Assembly: GCA_024641655.1 (NCBI GenBank) | Contig: JAHECR010000003.1 | Span: 1 to 64,000, forward strand | From: Acidimicrobiaceae bacterium | GTDB lineage: Bacteria > Actinomycetota > Acidimicrobiia > Acidimicrobiales > UBA8592 | DNA: 64,000 bases | Direction of reading: 5' to 3' | Shown: piece by piece, positions 16,478 through 25,741 of the stretch | How the letters are laid out: every line of letters starts with the position of its first letter | Numbering within the stretch: the first letter of the stretch is position 1 | Notes under the pieces: generated by a model | Told to the model about the DNA's origin: nothing | The model's input: only the letters and a program-made list of their open reading frames with translations | Databases searched by the model: none | Translations under genes and position numbers: made by a program

Positions 16478-19400
16478 TCACTCCCTAGCGAGGCGGACCG
16501 AGACCGGATCGGCGGTGCGAGCGAACACGACCAAGGGGATAGTCCTGTCGGTGGGCGGGAAGTCGATCCGATCGTTGTGTTCGCAGCGGGCGAGGTCCAG
16601 GGGTTCGCGACGCGGGAATTGGTCGCCCCAGTAGACCTCGACCGCGCACGCGATATCGAGGCCGGCTGCCGAGTAGACCGCTGCAGGGTCGGTGAGATAC
16701 ACGACCGTGTCGCCAATACCGGTGAGTTGTTGCTCGTCGCCGCCGGAACCCAGGTCGGTGGCACGCACGATCGTGGGCGAGGGGTCGGTGTAGAGGGCCA
16801 CGCCGCCGATCACCGTCGTCGCTCGCAGCGGAAGAACCGACACGTCGTAGGTGCCGTCCCCTGGCAGCCACACGTATGCCTCTCCGTCGATCCACTCGTC
16901 GGCGGAGCTGCCGCCGATGCCGGGAAGGCCCGACGGGTCGCAGAGCGCTGCTCGTGCGAGCAGGTCGTCCTGGCCTGCGACGCGAACCTCGACGTCGACG
17001 TCCTCGCCTTCTGGGCACAACTCCATCTTCACGAGCAGGACCGTTCCCGCCGTCACCTCGACGCTGCCCTCGAGCACGTCGCCTCCGAGCGTGATGGTGG
17101 GCTGGCCGGCCTGGCTGGCAGCACCGTCGGAGGGTCCGGCGTCAGGCGGCGCGTCGCTCACGATCACCAGGTCAGGGTCGCCGGCCACACGTTCGGCGAC
17201 AACGTCTGCGTACACCGAAACGAAGCCGGTCTCGCCGGTCGCGGCGACATCGAAGGCACACGATCGGATCTCATCGGACGTGGCGTGATCGCCCAGCACT
17301 TCGGCGCACGCGTCGAAGAACGTCTGGTCGGCGTCCTCCAAGGCGGGCTGCGGACGGGGGACACGGAAGGTTTGCGCCGACTGACCCGCCTCGTAGTCGA
17401 ACAGTGTCGTCCGGTCGTCGACTGCCCACTGGAGCACGAAGGGCGATTCGTCCTCGGCGGCGTCGGAGGTGTCGGCATGGGACCCGTCGCGCATGACCAG
17501 GTCGTTGGTGAGGTCGCCGTCAGCGGCGCCGAGCAGACCCTCTGCCCGACCGGCGCGTTCGGGAGACAGATGGACGTCGACGAACCACCCGAAGAACCAC
17601 GAGAGCCGGACGGCGCTGCCATCGGGCCAGGTGACCAGCCATCCGCCGCCCTGCTCCGACGCGTGCGCCGGACCCACATCGATCTCGCTCTCGGTCACGA
17701 CCGCGCCATCGACCCGGACCACCAGGCCGTCGAGGTCGAAGCCCGGTCTGCTGAAGGTGATGCGCTGCAGGCCGGCACCGATGGCAACGGCGGTGGTACC
17801 TGCGCCATCACCGAAGGGCTCATGACGGGTCTGAACCTCGAGCCCGTCGACCGGGTCTCGAGTGATCACGAACTCCCCGAGCGTCATCACGTCGTAGGGA
17901 AGGCCGTCGAAGGTGCGCAAATGCGGATCGCCGTTCGAATGCCCGTCCCCGTCGGGGAACCCACCTCCGCCAGGGTCACTCCCGGGACTCGGGCAATTGT
18001 CGGGGTTCCACTTCTGGGCCCGAACCGCGGCGGTGGTACCAAGCCAACCCGCGGCGAAGGAGAACACCATCTCGGCGTCGAGCATGGGGAACCCGTTCGG
18101 CGCGTCGCCAGGGCACGCACACTGGTGGCCCGCAAAGCAGAACACGCCCGTGGATCCTTCGGCGACGGTTGTCGTACCGAGCGCGGTCACGGTCGTCAAG
18201 GGGCCGCCCACTGGCGTCACTTCCACCCGGTCGACGTCCACCATCTCGACGCGAAACCCCATGTGAGCAAACTTGCCGGGTCCGACGATGTTGTAGGTGC
18301 CGACGCCGCGACTGGTCGTGGTGAGGGTCGGGGCGGTCGGGTCATCTGGGTTTCCGATCGGGAACGGAAGGGACCACTCCTTACCCCAAATCGATGTGCG
18401 GGTTGCCGACGTGGACCAGAAGCGACGGAACAAGAGCCCGTCGAGGCCGCCGACGGCGATGCTGGCCGCCACGCTCGACCCAGGATTGCTCACCACCTTC
18501 GTCATGGCCAGGTACACGTCGATTCCATGGTTGTGCGCCGCCTCCCACAGCGCCCAGGCGCTGTAGCTGCGCGCGGACAGCGGTGCTTGCGGCAGGGAGA
18601 ACCACCCGAGCGAGCTGAACCAGTTCGTCGAGCCGGTGCCACGGTAGAGGTCGGCGGCCGCCCAGTCTGCTCCCCCTTCGATTACCCATCCAGGAGGCCA
18701 CGCAGATGCAGCGCTGTTCCATTTTGCCTGGAAACAGTGGAACAGCTCGTGCGCGAACACGAAGCCGGTCGCGTCGGCGGTGCTGCCAGGACCGGCCCAC
18801 CAGCTGTGATACACGCGGATGGCGCACACGCCTGCGGCGCCGGTCGTCGCATCCATCGCAAAGGTGCCGTCGCCGGGTGCGCCGGCGGGGAGGAAAGTGA
18901 GGTCGACGGTCACGTCGGGGTGGAAGGGTAGGTGTTCGTCCCAGCGCGCCATTTGGTTGACGAGGATCGTGGCGTAGTCATCCACCGGTGGGCCCGTCGG
19001 CTGGCGGAGGTTGTGGACGCCTTCCAGCGGCGACTCACCAGGCCCGTCCCGACGGACGATCGTCCCGTCGGACAAGATCGTGGCGGCGGGCGTGCCGGGG
19101 TCGATGTATGGGTCAACGACGGCTTGCTGGGCTGCCGAGAGGCGGTCGCGGAACCCGAGCGCCATGTGCAGCGTGACGCTGTCGCCGAAGCCGTCACCAG
19201 GCGGCAGGCTGCTGGGTGTCTGGCCGGGCAAGCCCGGTAGCGACAGGCCGAGGATGTCGACGGCTTGCTGCGGCGTGATCTCCGTGGCCCCCTCGAGCGC
19301 AACGGCGAGTTCCTCGGATCGGGTCTCGGGGTGCCAAGAGCCCGCTTCGACGTCGGCGAGGCGGGGCACGTCGGCCTCCTCACCGTCTCCGGTTACGACC

Positions 19401-19537
19401 GCCGGGGTGGCGTCCGGGAGTCCCGGTCCCGAGCTGGGCAACGGCGTCGGGAGCGCGTCCGAGCCGCCTCCCTTGCACGCCGCGACCAGTGCCATGATGA
19501 CCACCAGACTGACCGCCCACGGACCCATCACCCTCAT
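16478..19537 (-). CDS. Large lipoprotein with HExxH peptidase-like and von Willebrand D-like domains
   Basis: The protein is 1019 residues. A signal peptide ends in a lipobox at C21 (LVAACKGG), followed by a Pro/Thr/Ser-rich linker. Residues about 180-350 hold a gluzincin-like site: HELFH at 263-267 and E287 in VIEGGADWAAADLY. From about 537, NGDPHLRTFDGLPYDV and GEFVITRD match the start of a VWD domain, the extracellular module of von Willebrand factor and vitellogenin. Cysteines are frequent in the last third (CSFD-like and CPEGEDVDV segments). A surface metallopeptidase that uses VWD for binding is plausible, but activity is not shown. It is a single gene with no evident operon. Confidence 0.7.
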   Translation of the reverse strand: MRVMGPWAVSLVVIMALVAACKGGGSDALPTPLPSSGPGLPDATPAVVTGDGEEADVPRLADVEAGSWHPETRSEELAVALEGATEITPQQAVDILGLSLPGLPGQTPSSLPPGDGFGDSVTLHMALGFRDRLSAAQQAVVDPYIDPGTPAATILSDGTIVRRDGPGESPLEGVHNLRQPTGPPVDDYATILVNQMARWDEHLPFHPDVTVDLTFLPAGAPGDGTFAMDATTGAAGVCAIRVYHSWWAGPGSTADATGFVFAHELFHCFQAKWNSAASAWPPGWVIEGGADWAAADLYRGTGSTNWFSSLGWFSLPQAPLSARSYSAWALWEAAHNHGIDVYLAMTKVVSNPGSSVAASIAVGGLDGLLFRRFWSTSATRTSIWGKEWSLPFPIGNPDDPTAPTLTTTSRGVGTYNIVGPGKFAHMGFRVEMVDVDRVEVTPVGGPLTTVTALGTTTVAEGSTGVFCFAGHQCACPGDAPNGFPMLDAEMVFSFAAGWLGTTAAVRAQKWNPDNCPSPGSDPGGGGFPDGDGHSNGDPHLRTFDGLPYDVMTLGEFVITRDPVDGLEVQTRHEPFGDGAGTTAVAIGAGLQRITFSRPGFDLDGLVVRVDGAVVTESEIDVGPAHASEQGGGWLVTWPDGSAVRLSWFFGWFVDVHLSPERAGRAEGLLGAADGDLTNDLVMRDGSHADTSDAAEDESPFVLQWAVDDRTTLFDYEAGQSAQTFRVPRPQPALEDADQTFFDACAEVLGDHATSDEIRSCAFDVAATGETGFVSVYADVVAERVAGDPDLVIVSDAPPDAGPSDGAASQAGQPTITLGGDVLEGSVEVTAGTVLLVKMELCPEGEDVDVEVRVAGQDDLLARAALCDPSGLPGIGGSSADEWIDGEAYVWLPGDGTYDVSVLPLRATTVIGGVALYTDPSPTIVRATDLGSGGDEQQLTGIGDTVVYLTDPAAVYSAAGLDIACAVEVYWGDQFPRREPLDLARCEHNDRIDFPPTDRTIPLVVFARTADPVSVRLARE

Positions 19538-19869
19538 GGCGAAGACCTCAGCTTCAAACGACTCACGGCCAAGAATAGTTCGCTGCCAAGGGACGAGCGG
19601 TCGTCACGGTCGCTGGTGCTCGACGGTGCCGTTGCTTTGGCAGCTCCCGCTCATCGCACTCGCGGTTTCTGCCGGGCGTTCCTCTGCCAGGAGATCCGTA
19701 CAGGATCGCGGCGGCCGCTGCGCGGGCTGCCCAGCGGGCCGGGCGCGCGTACTCGAATTGTCAGCGGGATTGCACAGGAACAAGGGTCCGAGGCGGGGCT
19801 ACTCTCTGCGCAAGTGGGTTGATCAGATGCAATCCGACGTCTAGCGGATCTCGCGGGGGCTGATCGACG
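19538..19869. other. Intergenic region between the divergent VWD lipoprotein and ABC importer
   Basis: These 332 bp separate divergent genes and should hold both promoters. I see no coding frame with support. A TATTCT hexamer on the minus strand near 19571-19576 could be a -10 for the lipoprotein. No clear operator for the importer stands out. Confidence 0.4.
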
Positions 19870-20931
19870 ATGGCGGCCATCACCTTCGAGCGGGTCACGA
19901 AGCGCTACGTCGACACGGTCGCAGTCGACGCGCTCGACCTGGAGGTCGCGGACGGCGAATTCCTCGCGCTCGTGGGCCCCTCCGGCTGTGGCAAGTCGAC
20001 CGTCCTGCGTCTCATTGCCGGCCTCGAAACGCCAGACGAGGGCATCATCTGCATCGACGACCAGATCGTCAACGACATCGAGGCGAAGACGCGCGATGTG
20101 GCCATGGTGTTCCAGAGCTACGCCCTCTACCCGCACATGTCCGTGCGCAAGAACATCGCGTTCGCGCTCAAGCCACTCGCCCTCGATCGAGCCGAACGCG
20201 ACCAGCGGGTCCAGTCCGCGGCCATCGCGCTCGGCCTGGGCCCCGTGCTCGAACGCAAGCCCGGCCAGCTCTCCGGCGGGGAGCGCCAGCGCGTCGCACT
20301 CGCCCGGGCGATCGTCCGTCAGCCTCGTGCCTTCCTCATGGACGAGCCCCTGTCGAACCTCGACGCGGCCCTCCGCGTCGAGACCCGAACGGAGCTGGTG
20401 CGGCTCCATCGCCAACTCGAGGCCACGTTCGTCTACGTGACCCACGACCAACAAGAGGCCATGGCCATGGCGGACCGCATCGCCGTGATGATCGAGGGGC
20501 GACTCCACCAGGTCGCCCGTCCCGACGAGCTCTACGACCGGCCCGTGAACCTTGCAGTGGCGCGGTTCATGGGATCGCCGGTCATCAACACCTGGGACGC
20601 AACCATCTCGGCGACCGGAGACGAAGTCACCGTGGACGGGACCGTCCTGCCCCTCCCGCCCGGTCAGCGCAGCCCCCAGGTCGGCAGCCCGGTGATCGTC
20701 GCGGCACGGCCCGAGTCGGTGCGCCTCGCGGTCGCGGGCCTGCCGGTGGTCGTCGAGAACGTGGAACCGACGGGTCATGAGCAGCTCGTGACCTGTCGGC
20801 GCACCGACGGGAGCGCGGTCGTGCTGCGCGTCGACCGAGGCGACGCGCCCCGAACGGGAGAACACGTGCACGTCACCATCGATCCTGCACAGCTCTTGCT
20901 GTTCGATGCGGAGAGCCAGGCGCGGCTCTGA
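19870..20931 (+). CDS. CUT1/UgpC-type ABC transporter ATPase
   Basis: The 353-residue ATPase energises import. It shows Walker A GPSGCGKST, Q-loop MVFQSYALYPHM, signature LSGGERQR, Walker B AFLMDEP and the H-loop THDQQEAMAMADRI. A C-terminal TOBE regulatory region follows (residues about 235-350), as in MalK and UgpC. It is the first gene of a four-gene importer operon. The next gene begins at the last base of this one (TGATG). Because only one ATPase is encoded, it probably forms a homodimer. Confidence 0.9.
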   Translation: MAAITFERVTKRYVDTVAVDALDLEVADGEFLALVGPSGCGKSTVLRLIAGLETPDEGIICIDDQIVNDIEAKTRDVAMVFQSYALYPHMSVRKNIAFALKPLALDRAERDQRVQSAAIALGLGPVLERKPGQLSGGERQRVALARAIVRQPRAFLMDEPLSNLDAALRVETRTELVRLHRQLEATFVYVTHDQQEAMAMADRIAVMIEGRLHQVARPDELYDRPVNLAVARFMGSPVINTWDATISATGDEVTVDGTVLPLPPGQRSPQVGSPVIVAARPESVRLAVAGLPVVVENVEPTGHEQLVTCRRTDGSAVVLRVDRGDAPRTGEHVHVTIDPAQLLLFDAESQARL

Positions 20932-21842
20932 TGCGCGCGGTCGCAGGCCTTCACCGTCAGACGCGACCAGGCGCCGGCCGGCGCGAATGGGGGCTCGGGT
21001 GGCTGCTGCTGTTGCCGTCACTCGCGGTGTTCGGGGTGTTCACCATCTACCCGATCCTGCGCACGTTCTGGCTGGGCTTCTTCCTCCAGGATCCCTTCGG
21101 CCTCCGCCAACACTGGGTCGGCCTCGACCAGTACCGCGACGTCCTCGGCTCCGCCGAGTTCCGACACAGCCTCGGAGTCACGTTCCTGTTCACCCTCTAC
21201 ACCGTGCCGACGTCGCTCGTACTGGGGCTGGCGTTGGCGCTGCTCGCGAACCAGCATCTCCCCGGGATCAGGATCTTCCGCACCATCTTCGCCTCGACGA
21301 TCGCCACGTCGGTCGCCGTCGCGTCGATGTTGTGGCTGCTGTTGCTCGAGCCGTCGACCGGCCTGCTCAACCAGCTCCTCGCCACGGTGGGCGCCGGTCG
21401 CGTCGACCTGTTGAACAACCCCGGCACGGCCCTGGCGGCCGTAGCCGCCACCACGGTGTGGCAGAACCTCGGGCTCGTGTTCGTGGTCACCCTGGCGGCA
21501 ATGCAGTCGATCCCCGACGAGCTGTACGAGGCGGCCGAAGTGGACGGCCACGGGGCGTGGTCGCGTCTCACCCATCTGACGGTCCCGCTGCTCGGCCCGC
21601 AACTGTCGTTCCTCACGATCGTGTTGACGATCAACGCCTTCGAGTCCTTCGGCCAGATCGACCTGCTTACGAAAGGGGGCCCACAGGAATCGACGAACGT
21701 CCTCGTCTACTCGATCGTCGGAACCCTGCCCCTCGATCCTGGCAAGGCCGCGGTACAAGCAGTGGCGCTGTTCGCCATCGTGGCCGTCTTGAGCTTCGTC
21801 CAGTTCCGGTGGTTCGACAGGCGGGTGCACTATGGCGACTGA
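20931..21842 (+). CDS. ABC importer permease, MalF/UgpA type
   Basis: The 303-residue protein has six predicted transmembrane helices, starting LLLLPSLAVFGVFTIYPIL. The cytoplasmic EAA loop reads DELYEAAEVDGHGAWSRLTH, which couples to the ATPase. This is the larger first permease of the CUT1 family. It overlaps the ATPase gene upstream by one base and the second permease gene by 11 bases. Confidence 0.9.
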   Translation: MRAVAGLHRQTRPGAGRREWGLGWLLLLPSLAVFGVFTIYPILRTFWLGFFLQDPFGLRQHWVGLDQYRDVLGSAEFRHSLGVTFLFTLYTVPTSLVLGLALALLANQHLPGIRIFRTIFASTIATSVAVASMLWLLLLEPSTGLLNQLLATVGAGRVDLLNNPGTALAAVAATTVWQNLGLVFVVTLAAMQSIPDELYEAAEVDGHGAWSRLTHLTVPLLGPQLSFLTIVLTINAFESFGQIDLLTKGGPQESTNVLVYSIVGTLPLDPGKAAVQAVALFAIVAVLSFVQFRWFDRRVHYGD

Positions 21843-22668
21843 TGCCCGCCGGCGACGAGCCCGGCGCACCATCGGCCGCTACGGGCTCCTGGTGATCGTC
21901 GCGATCATCGTGTTGTTTCCGCTCTACAGCGCGCTGATGGCAGCCCAGAAGCCCCTCTCGGAGCTCGGCTCCTTGCGGGTGCTCGTACCGGAGCGTCCTG
22001 AGCTCGGCGCCTTCGACGAGGCGTTCAACGACGCCGACATGAGTCGCTACTTGCTCAACAGTGCCATCGTGTCGATCGCCATCACTGCGGGCCAGGTCCT
22101 GACGTCGATCCTGGCCGGGTATGCCTTCGCCGCGCTCCGATTCCCCGGCAAGGCGGTCGCCTTCTACCTGTTCATGGCCACGCTCATGGTCCCCGCCGAG
22201 GCAACCGTGGTCGTCAACTACGACACGGTGCAGACCCTGGGCTGGATCGACACCTACCAGGCGCTCATCGTGCCGTTCCTCGCCTTCGCCGTCGGCACGT
22301 TCCTGTTGCGTCAGGCGTTCCTCGGCATCCCCCGGGACCTCCGCGATGCGGCGACCGTCGACGGCCAGGGCCACCTCGGCTTCCTCTGGCGCATCGCGAT
22401 CCCCCTGTCGCGTCCGACGATCGCAGCCCTGTCGTTGTTCTCATTCCTGCTCGCGTGGAACCAGTACCTCTGGCCGCTGCTGGTCACCAACAGCGACGAG
22501 TACCGCACCGCCCAGATCGGCTTGAAGCAACTCGCGAACGTCGGCGGAGGCCAGTTGAGCCTCCTCATGGCCGGGACGATGCTGGCAACGCTGCCGATCC
22601 TCGTCCTGCTCGTGGTCTTCGAGCGCCAGCTCATCCGCGGCTTGACCTCCGGCGCGGTCAAGGGGTGA
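21832..22668 (+). CDS. ABC importer permease, MalG/UgpE type
   Basis: The 278-residue second permease begins with an Arg-rich cytoplasmic tail and helix YGLLVIVAIIVLFPLYSALM. It has six helices and the EAA loop DLRDAATVDGQGHLGFLW. The late motif SFLLAWNQYLWPLLVT is typical of UgpE and MalG. It pairs with the preceding permease to form the membrane channel. Confidence 0.9.
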   Translation: MATDARRRRARRTIGRYGLLVIVAIIVLFPLYSALMAAQKPLSELGSLRVLVPERPELGAFDEAFNDADMSRYLLNSAIVSIAITAGQVLTSILAGYAFAALRFPGKAVAFYLFMATLMVPAEATVVVNYDTVQTLGWIDTYQALIVPFLAFAVGTFLLRQAFLGIPRDLRDAATVDGQGHLGFLWRIAIPLSRPTIAALSLFSFLLAWNQYLWPLLVTNSDEYRTAQIGLKQLANVGGGQLSLLMAGTMLATLPILVLLVVFERQLIRGLTSGAVKG

Positions 22669-22705
22669 TTGTGACCGACGAGGGCCGTGGCAGGATGATG
22701 GCACC

Positions 22706-24151
22706 ATGAACCGACACGGACTGCTCGGCCGACGATGTCGCCGCGTGGTCGTGCTCTTCGCCTTCGCCGGTCTCCTCGCGATCGCGTGTGCCGGCGGTGG
22801 CGACAGCGATGGCAGCGCGCAACCCACACCCACGCTCGCTGCCACCCCCGCCGATGGCGATGGTGACCCCGAGTGCCCCACCGGCGCGCTGGAGACCGCT
22901 TCGGGGCCCGTGCAGATCGAGATCTGGCACACCATGTCCGCCACGAACGGCCAGGTCTTCGAGGCGCTCATTGCGGACTACAACGCCCAGCAGGACGCGG
23001 TCGAGGTCAACGCGTCATTCCAGGGCGGCTACACCGACGCATACACCAAGTACGTCAACACCCTGCGCACCGGCGGCGACCTGCCCGACCTGTTGATGAT
23101 GAACGAGACCGCGCAGCAGCAACTCGTCGACAGCGAGAGCATCGTGGCCATCGGGCACTGTGTCGACAGCGACCGCTACGACCTGTCGGACTTCTCGCCC
23201 AAGCTCCTCGATCAGTACCGGCTGGGGGGCGAGCTGGTGTCGATGCCCTTCCAGCTGTCGAACCCGGTCCTCTTCTACGACGGGGCCGACCTCGTGGCTG
23301 CGGGCCTGGATCCCGATGCGCCGCCTCGCACGTTCTCCGAGCTCCTCGACACCTGCCGCACGCTCGTCGGACGTTCCGCGGTCGAGAGCTGCATCGCCCT
23401 CGATGTGGACGGGTCGATCTTCGAACAATGGCTCAACATGGCCGGTGCCGCACTCGTCGACAACGACAACGGCCGAACGGCCAGGGCGACGCACGCCTAT
23501 CTCGACTCGCAGGCCGCGACCGACACGTACGCCTTCCTCACCACGTTGCGTGACGAGGACCTGCTCATCAACACCGGCCGCGGGACCGACCAGGCCGAGA
23601 TCGGACGGTTCCTCGCCGTCGGCTTCAACCAGGCGACCTTCACCATCGGTTCGTCGGCGACCCTCGGGGAGATCTACAAGCAGATCGGGAGTTTCCCCGG
23701 CGTCGACGTGCGGGTCGGCCCCTTCCCGGGCCCGAGCGTGGCCGGCACCGCCATCGGAGGTGGCTCGCTCTACCTGACCACCCAGACTTCCGACGCCGAG
23801 CGAGCGGCGGCGTGGGATCTGGTGAAGTGGCTCAACGAGCCCGACCAGCAGGTCACCTGGTCCGCAGCCACCGGCTACATCCCGACGCGCGTGTCCGCGG
23901 CCGACGACCCGACGATCACGTCGCTGTGGGAGCAACGACCCGGGTTCCGGGTGGCGTACGAACAGCTCGCAGGTCCACCACCGCCGGGCGGGGGCAGCCC
24001 GGTCATCGGCGACCACCTCGGGGTCCGAGAGGCAATCGAGCAGTCCCTCGAGCGCCTCTACTCGGGCACCGATCCGGCGGCCGCCCAGGCCTTCGCGCAG
24101 GCCGAGGCGAACAAGGCCATCGAGGACTACAACCGCCGCATCGGCGGGTAG
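22706..24151 (+). CDS. ABC importer substrate-binding lipoprotein (UgpB-like)
   Basis: The 481-residue extracellular lipoprotein has a lipobox at LAIACAGG. The mature domain begins VQIEIWHTMSATNGQVFEAL and has FQGGYTDAYTKYVNTL, resembling glycerol-3-phosphate or sugar-binding proteins of family 1. The motif GGGSLYLTTQTSDAERAAAW is the usual hinge and C-lobe pattern. Glycerol phosphate is an attractive ligand because a glpD-like gene occurs at 38.9 kb, but sugars are equally possible and the binding residues cannot be assigned. Confidence 0.85.
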   Translation: MNRHGLLGRRCRRVVVLFAFAGLLAIACAGGGDSDGSAQPTPTLAATPADGDGDPECPTGALETASGPVQIEIWHTMSATNGQVFEALIADYNAQQDAVEVNASFQGGYTDAYTKYVNTLRTGGDLPDLLMMNETAQQQLVDSESIVAIGHCVDSDRYDLSDFSPKLLDQYRLGGELVSMPFQLSNPVLFYDGADLVAAGLDPDAPPRTFSELLDTCRTLVGRSAVESCIALDVDGSIFEQWLNMAGAALVDNDNGRTARATHAYLDSQAATDTYAFLTTLRDEDLLINTGRGTDQAEIGRFLAVGFNQATFTIGSSATLGEIYKQIGSFPGVDVRVGPFPGPSVAGTAIGGGSLYLTTQTSDAERAAAWDLVKWLNEPDQQVTWSAATGYIPTRVSAADDPTITSLWEQRPGFRVAYEQLAGPPPPGGGSPVIGDHLGVREAIEQSLERLYSGTDPAAAQAFAQAEANKAIEDYNRRIGG

Positions 24152-24210
24152 GCCGGCGGGGCGTCAACGCCGGGCGCAACCTCGCAGGAGCTGAACCTGC
24201 CCGCGCACCC

Positions 24211-24570
24211 TCAGCCGAGCTCGACGATGACGGTGTCGCCGTGGGTCAATGGGAACGACTCCGAACGGACCGCGGCTGCGCTCGAGATCTCCGCTCCGGC
24301 TGTCTGCTCGATCGGACCGATGCTGGTGACTTCGACCTGGTAGCGCCCCGTCGGCACATCTTCGAAGTGCATGGGCGCGCCGTCGACCACTCTGTTGAGG
24401 ACAGAGACTCCCTGCTCGTCGACGAGGGACTCCGACGCGCCAGGATGCTTGCCCAGTCGAGCTGCCTTCGGTCGAGGCGCCGAGTCGGGCCCGGGGTCAC
24501 CCGCGCGGTCCCGGCTGTTCGTCTGTAGAGATGTCAACAACAATGTCCGCAGGACGAGAGGGGGCCCCAA
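24211..24570 (-). CDS. Doubtful ORF with an Ig-like or carboxypeptidase-regulatory-like tail
   Basis: The last 70 residues (APMHFEDVPTGRYQVEVTS, ending GDTVIVELG) read like the beta-sandwich found in carboxypeptidase-regulatory or Cna-B repeats (fxxVPxGxYxVxV). No upstream signal peptide or good start is visible, and the longest frame overlaps the divergent sigma-factor gene. It may be a gene remnant, or a short gene starting at an internal GTG. The rest of 24152-24530 shows nothing else. Confidence 0.25.
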   Translation of the reverse strand: MGPPLVLRTLLLTSLQTNSRDRAGDPGPDSAPRPKAARLGKHPGASESLVDEQGVSVLNRVVDGAPMHFEDVPTGRYQVEVTSIGPIEQTAGAEISSAAAVRSESFPLTHGDTVIVELG

Positions 24571-25079
24571 CGTCGGACTGGTCGGACCCCGACGCGGTGA
24601 CCGCCGCCTTGTTCGAGGAACACGCGCGCTCGCTCGTCGGTCTCGCGCTCCTCTTCGTGGACAACCGCGACGCAGCCGAAGACATCGTGCAGGAAGCCTT
24701 CATCCGCCTGTCCCGGTCGCTGCACCGCATCGAGGACCCGACCCGATCGGCCGCCTATCTGCGTTCCATCGTGCTGAACCTGGCCAGGGACAGCAATCGC
24801 AGAGGGCTGTTGTCGCTGCGCCACCGAACGCCGGCGAACGACCTGGCCCCCGACAACGTCGACGAAACCGTGATCGGGCGCGACGATCATCGGCGCGTCC
24901 TGGCAGCAGTCCGGCAGCTTCCGCGCCGCCAACGCGACTGCCTGGCGCTGAGGTACCTCCTCGACCTTGGTGTCGCCGAGATCGCCAGCACACTCGAGCT
25001 GTCTCCGAACTCGGTGAAGACCCATCTCAAGCGAGGCTTGGCAACACTCCGACACGACTTCGGGGAGGAACTCCGATGA
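24531..25079 (+). CDS. ECF sigma factor, SigE/SACE-like
   Basis: The 182-residue protein has sigma region 2 (AALFEEHARSLVGLALLF and AAEDIVQEAFIRL) and region 4 (LPRRQRDCLALRYLLDLGVA, then SPNSVKTHLKRGLATLR), with no region 1 or 3. The sequence is of the SigE-like type common in actinobacteria. The stop codon overlaps the ATG of a membrane protein downstream (ATGA), which in ECF loci is often the anti-sigma factor, although no zinc anti-sigma motif is visible there. Confidence 0.88.
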   Translation: MSTTMSAGREGAPTSDWSDPDAVTAALFEEHARSLVGLALLFVDNRDAAEDIVQEAFIRLSRSLHRIEDPTRSAAYLRSIVLNLARDSNRRGLLSLRHRTPANDLAPDNVDETVIGRDDHRRVLAAVRQLPRRQRDCLALRYLLDLGVAEIASTLELSPNSVKTHLKRGLATLRHDFGEELR

Positions 25080-25741
25080 CCCGCCTGGAAGACCGCCTGC
25101 GCGACGCGATGGCCGTGGGCTCCGCCCGCGTCGCGCCGGCACCGGACCTGTTCGCGCGGGTGCACGACAGCATCGTCGCCGACCGCCATCGACGAACGAC
25201 GCACCGCAAGTTGGTCGCCTCGGCAACGGTGGCGGCGACGGTATCGATCACGACAATCGCGATCAGCACGATCGCCGACAAGGGAGTAACGCACATGGCC
25301 TGGTGGATCTTCGAAGTCATCGCAGCCGCGCTTCTGGCGGCGATCGCGGTGACCCTCGGCCCGTTCATCAAACGATTCGGCCGAAGCTATGCGGCCGATG
25401 TCTTCAGGTCGAACCCCAGCACGGGCAAGAGCTTCATCGTCTTGACCGACTTCGCCTACTACCTGATCTTCGGCGCGTACATCTTGTTCACCACCAAGGT
25501 GGAGCGACCGCGGGCGTGGCCCCGCGACGTCGGCGCCGAACAGGTCCAGCAGGGCATCATCCGGCTGGGCGGAATTCTGCTGATCATCGGGGTCCTCCAC
25601 GGCCTCAATCTGGTGCTCTTACCGATCATCGGGCGGCTCTTGACCCTCAATCGCCGACTCGACCAGCAGATGCGAGAGCTCGCGGCCCGAGATCTCTCCG
25701 GCACCGGCCTCGACCAGGACGACGAAGGGAGCGGAAAGTGA
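25076..25741 (+). CDS. Membrane protein downstream of the sigma factor, possible anti-sigma
   Basis: The 221-residue protein starts with a cytoplasmic stretch (LEDRLRDAMAVGS, then APDLFARVHDSIVADR) that resembles the short N-terminal tails of membrane anti-sigma factors. It then has a helix at about 45-65, another at about 75-95, and two more around 125-185. There is no HxxxCxxC zinc motif. Position and 4-nt overlap with the sigma gene suggest regulation of it, but this is inference from context only. Confidence 0.5.
   Translation: MTRLEDRLRDAMAVGSARVAPAPDLFARVHDSIVADRHRRTTHRKLVASATVAATVSITTIAISTIADKGVTHMAWWIFEVIAAALLAAIAVTLGPFIKRFGRSYAADVFRSNPSTGKSFIVLTDFAYYLIFGAYILFTTKVERPRAWPRDVGAEQVQQGIIRLGGILLIIGVLHGLNLVLLPIIGRLLTLNRRLDQQMRELAARDLSGTGLDQDDEGSGK

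Noticed and set aside
16577-18931. A 784-codon open frame on the plus strand
   Set aside because: It is antisense to the VWD lipoprotein and has no domain pattern.
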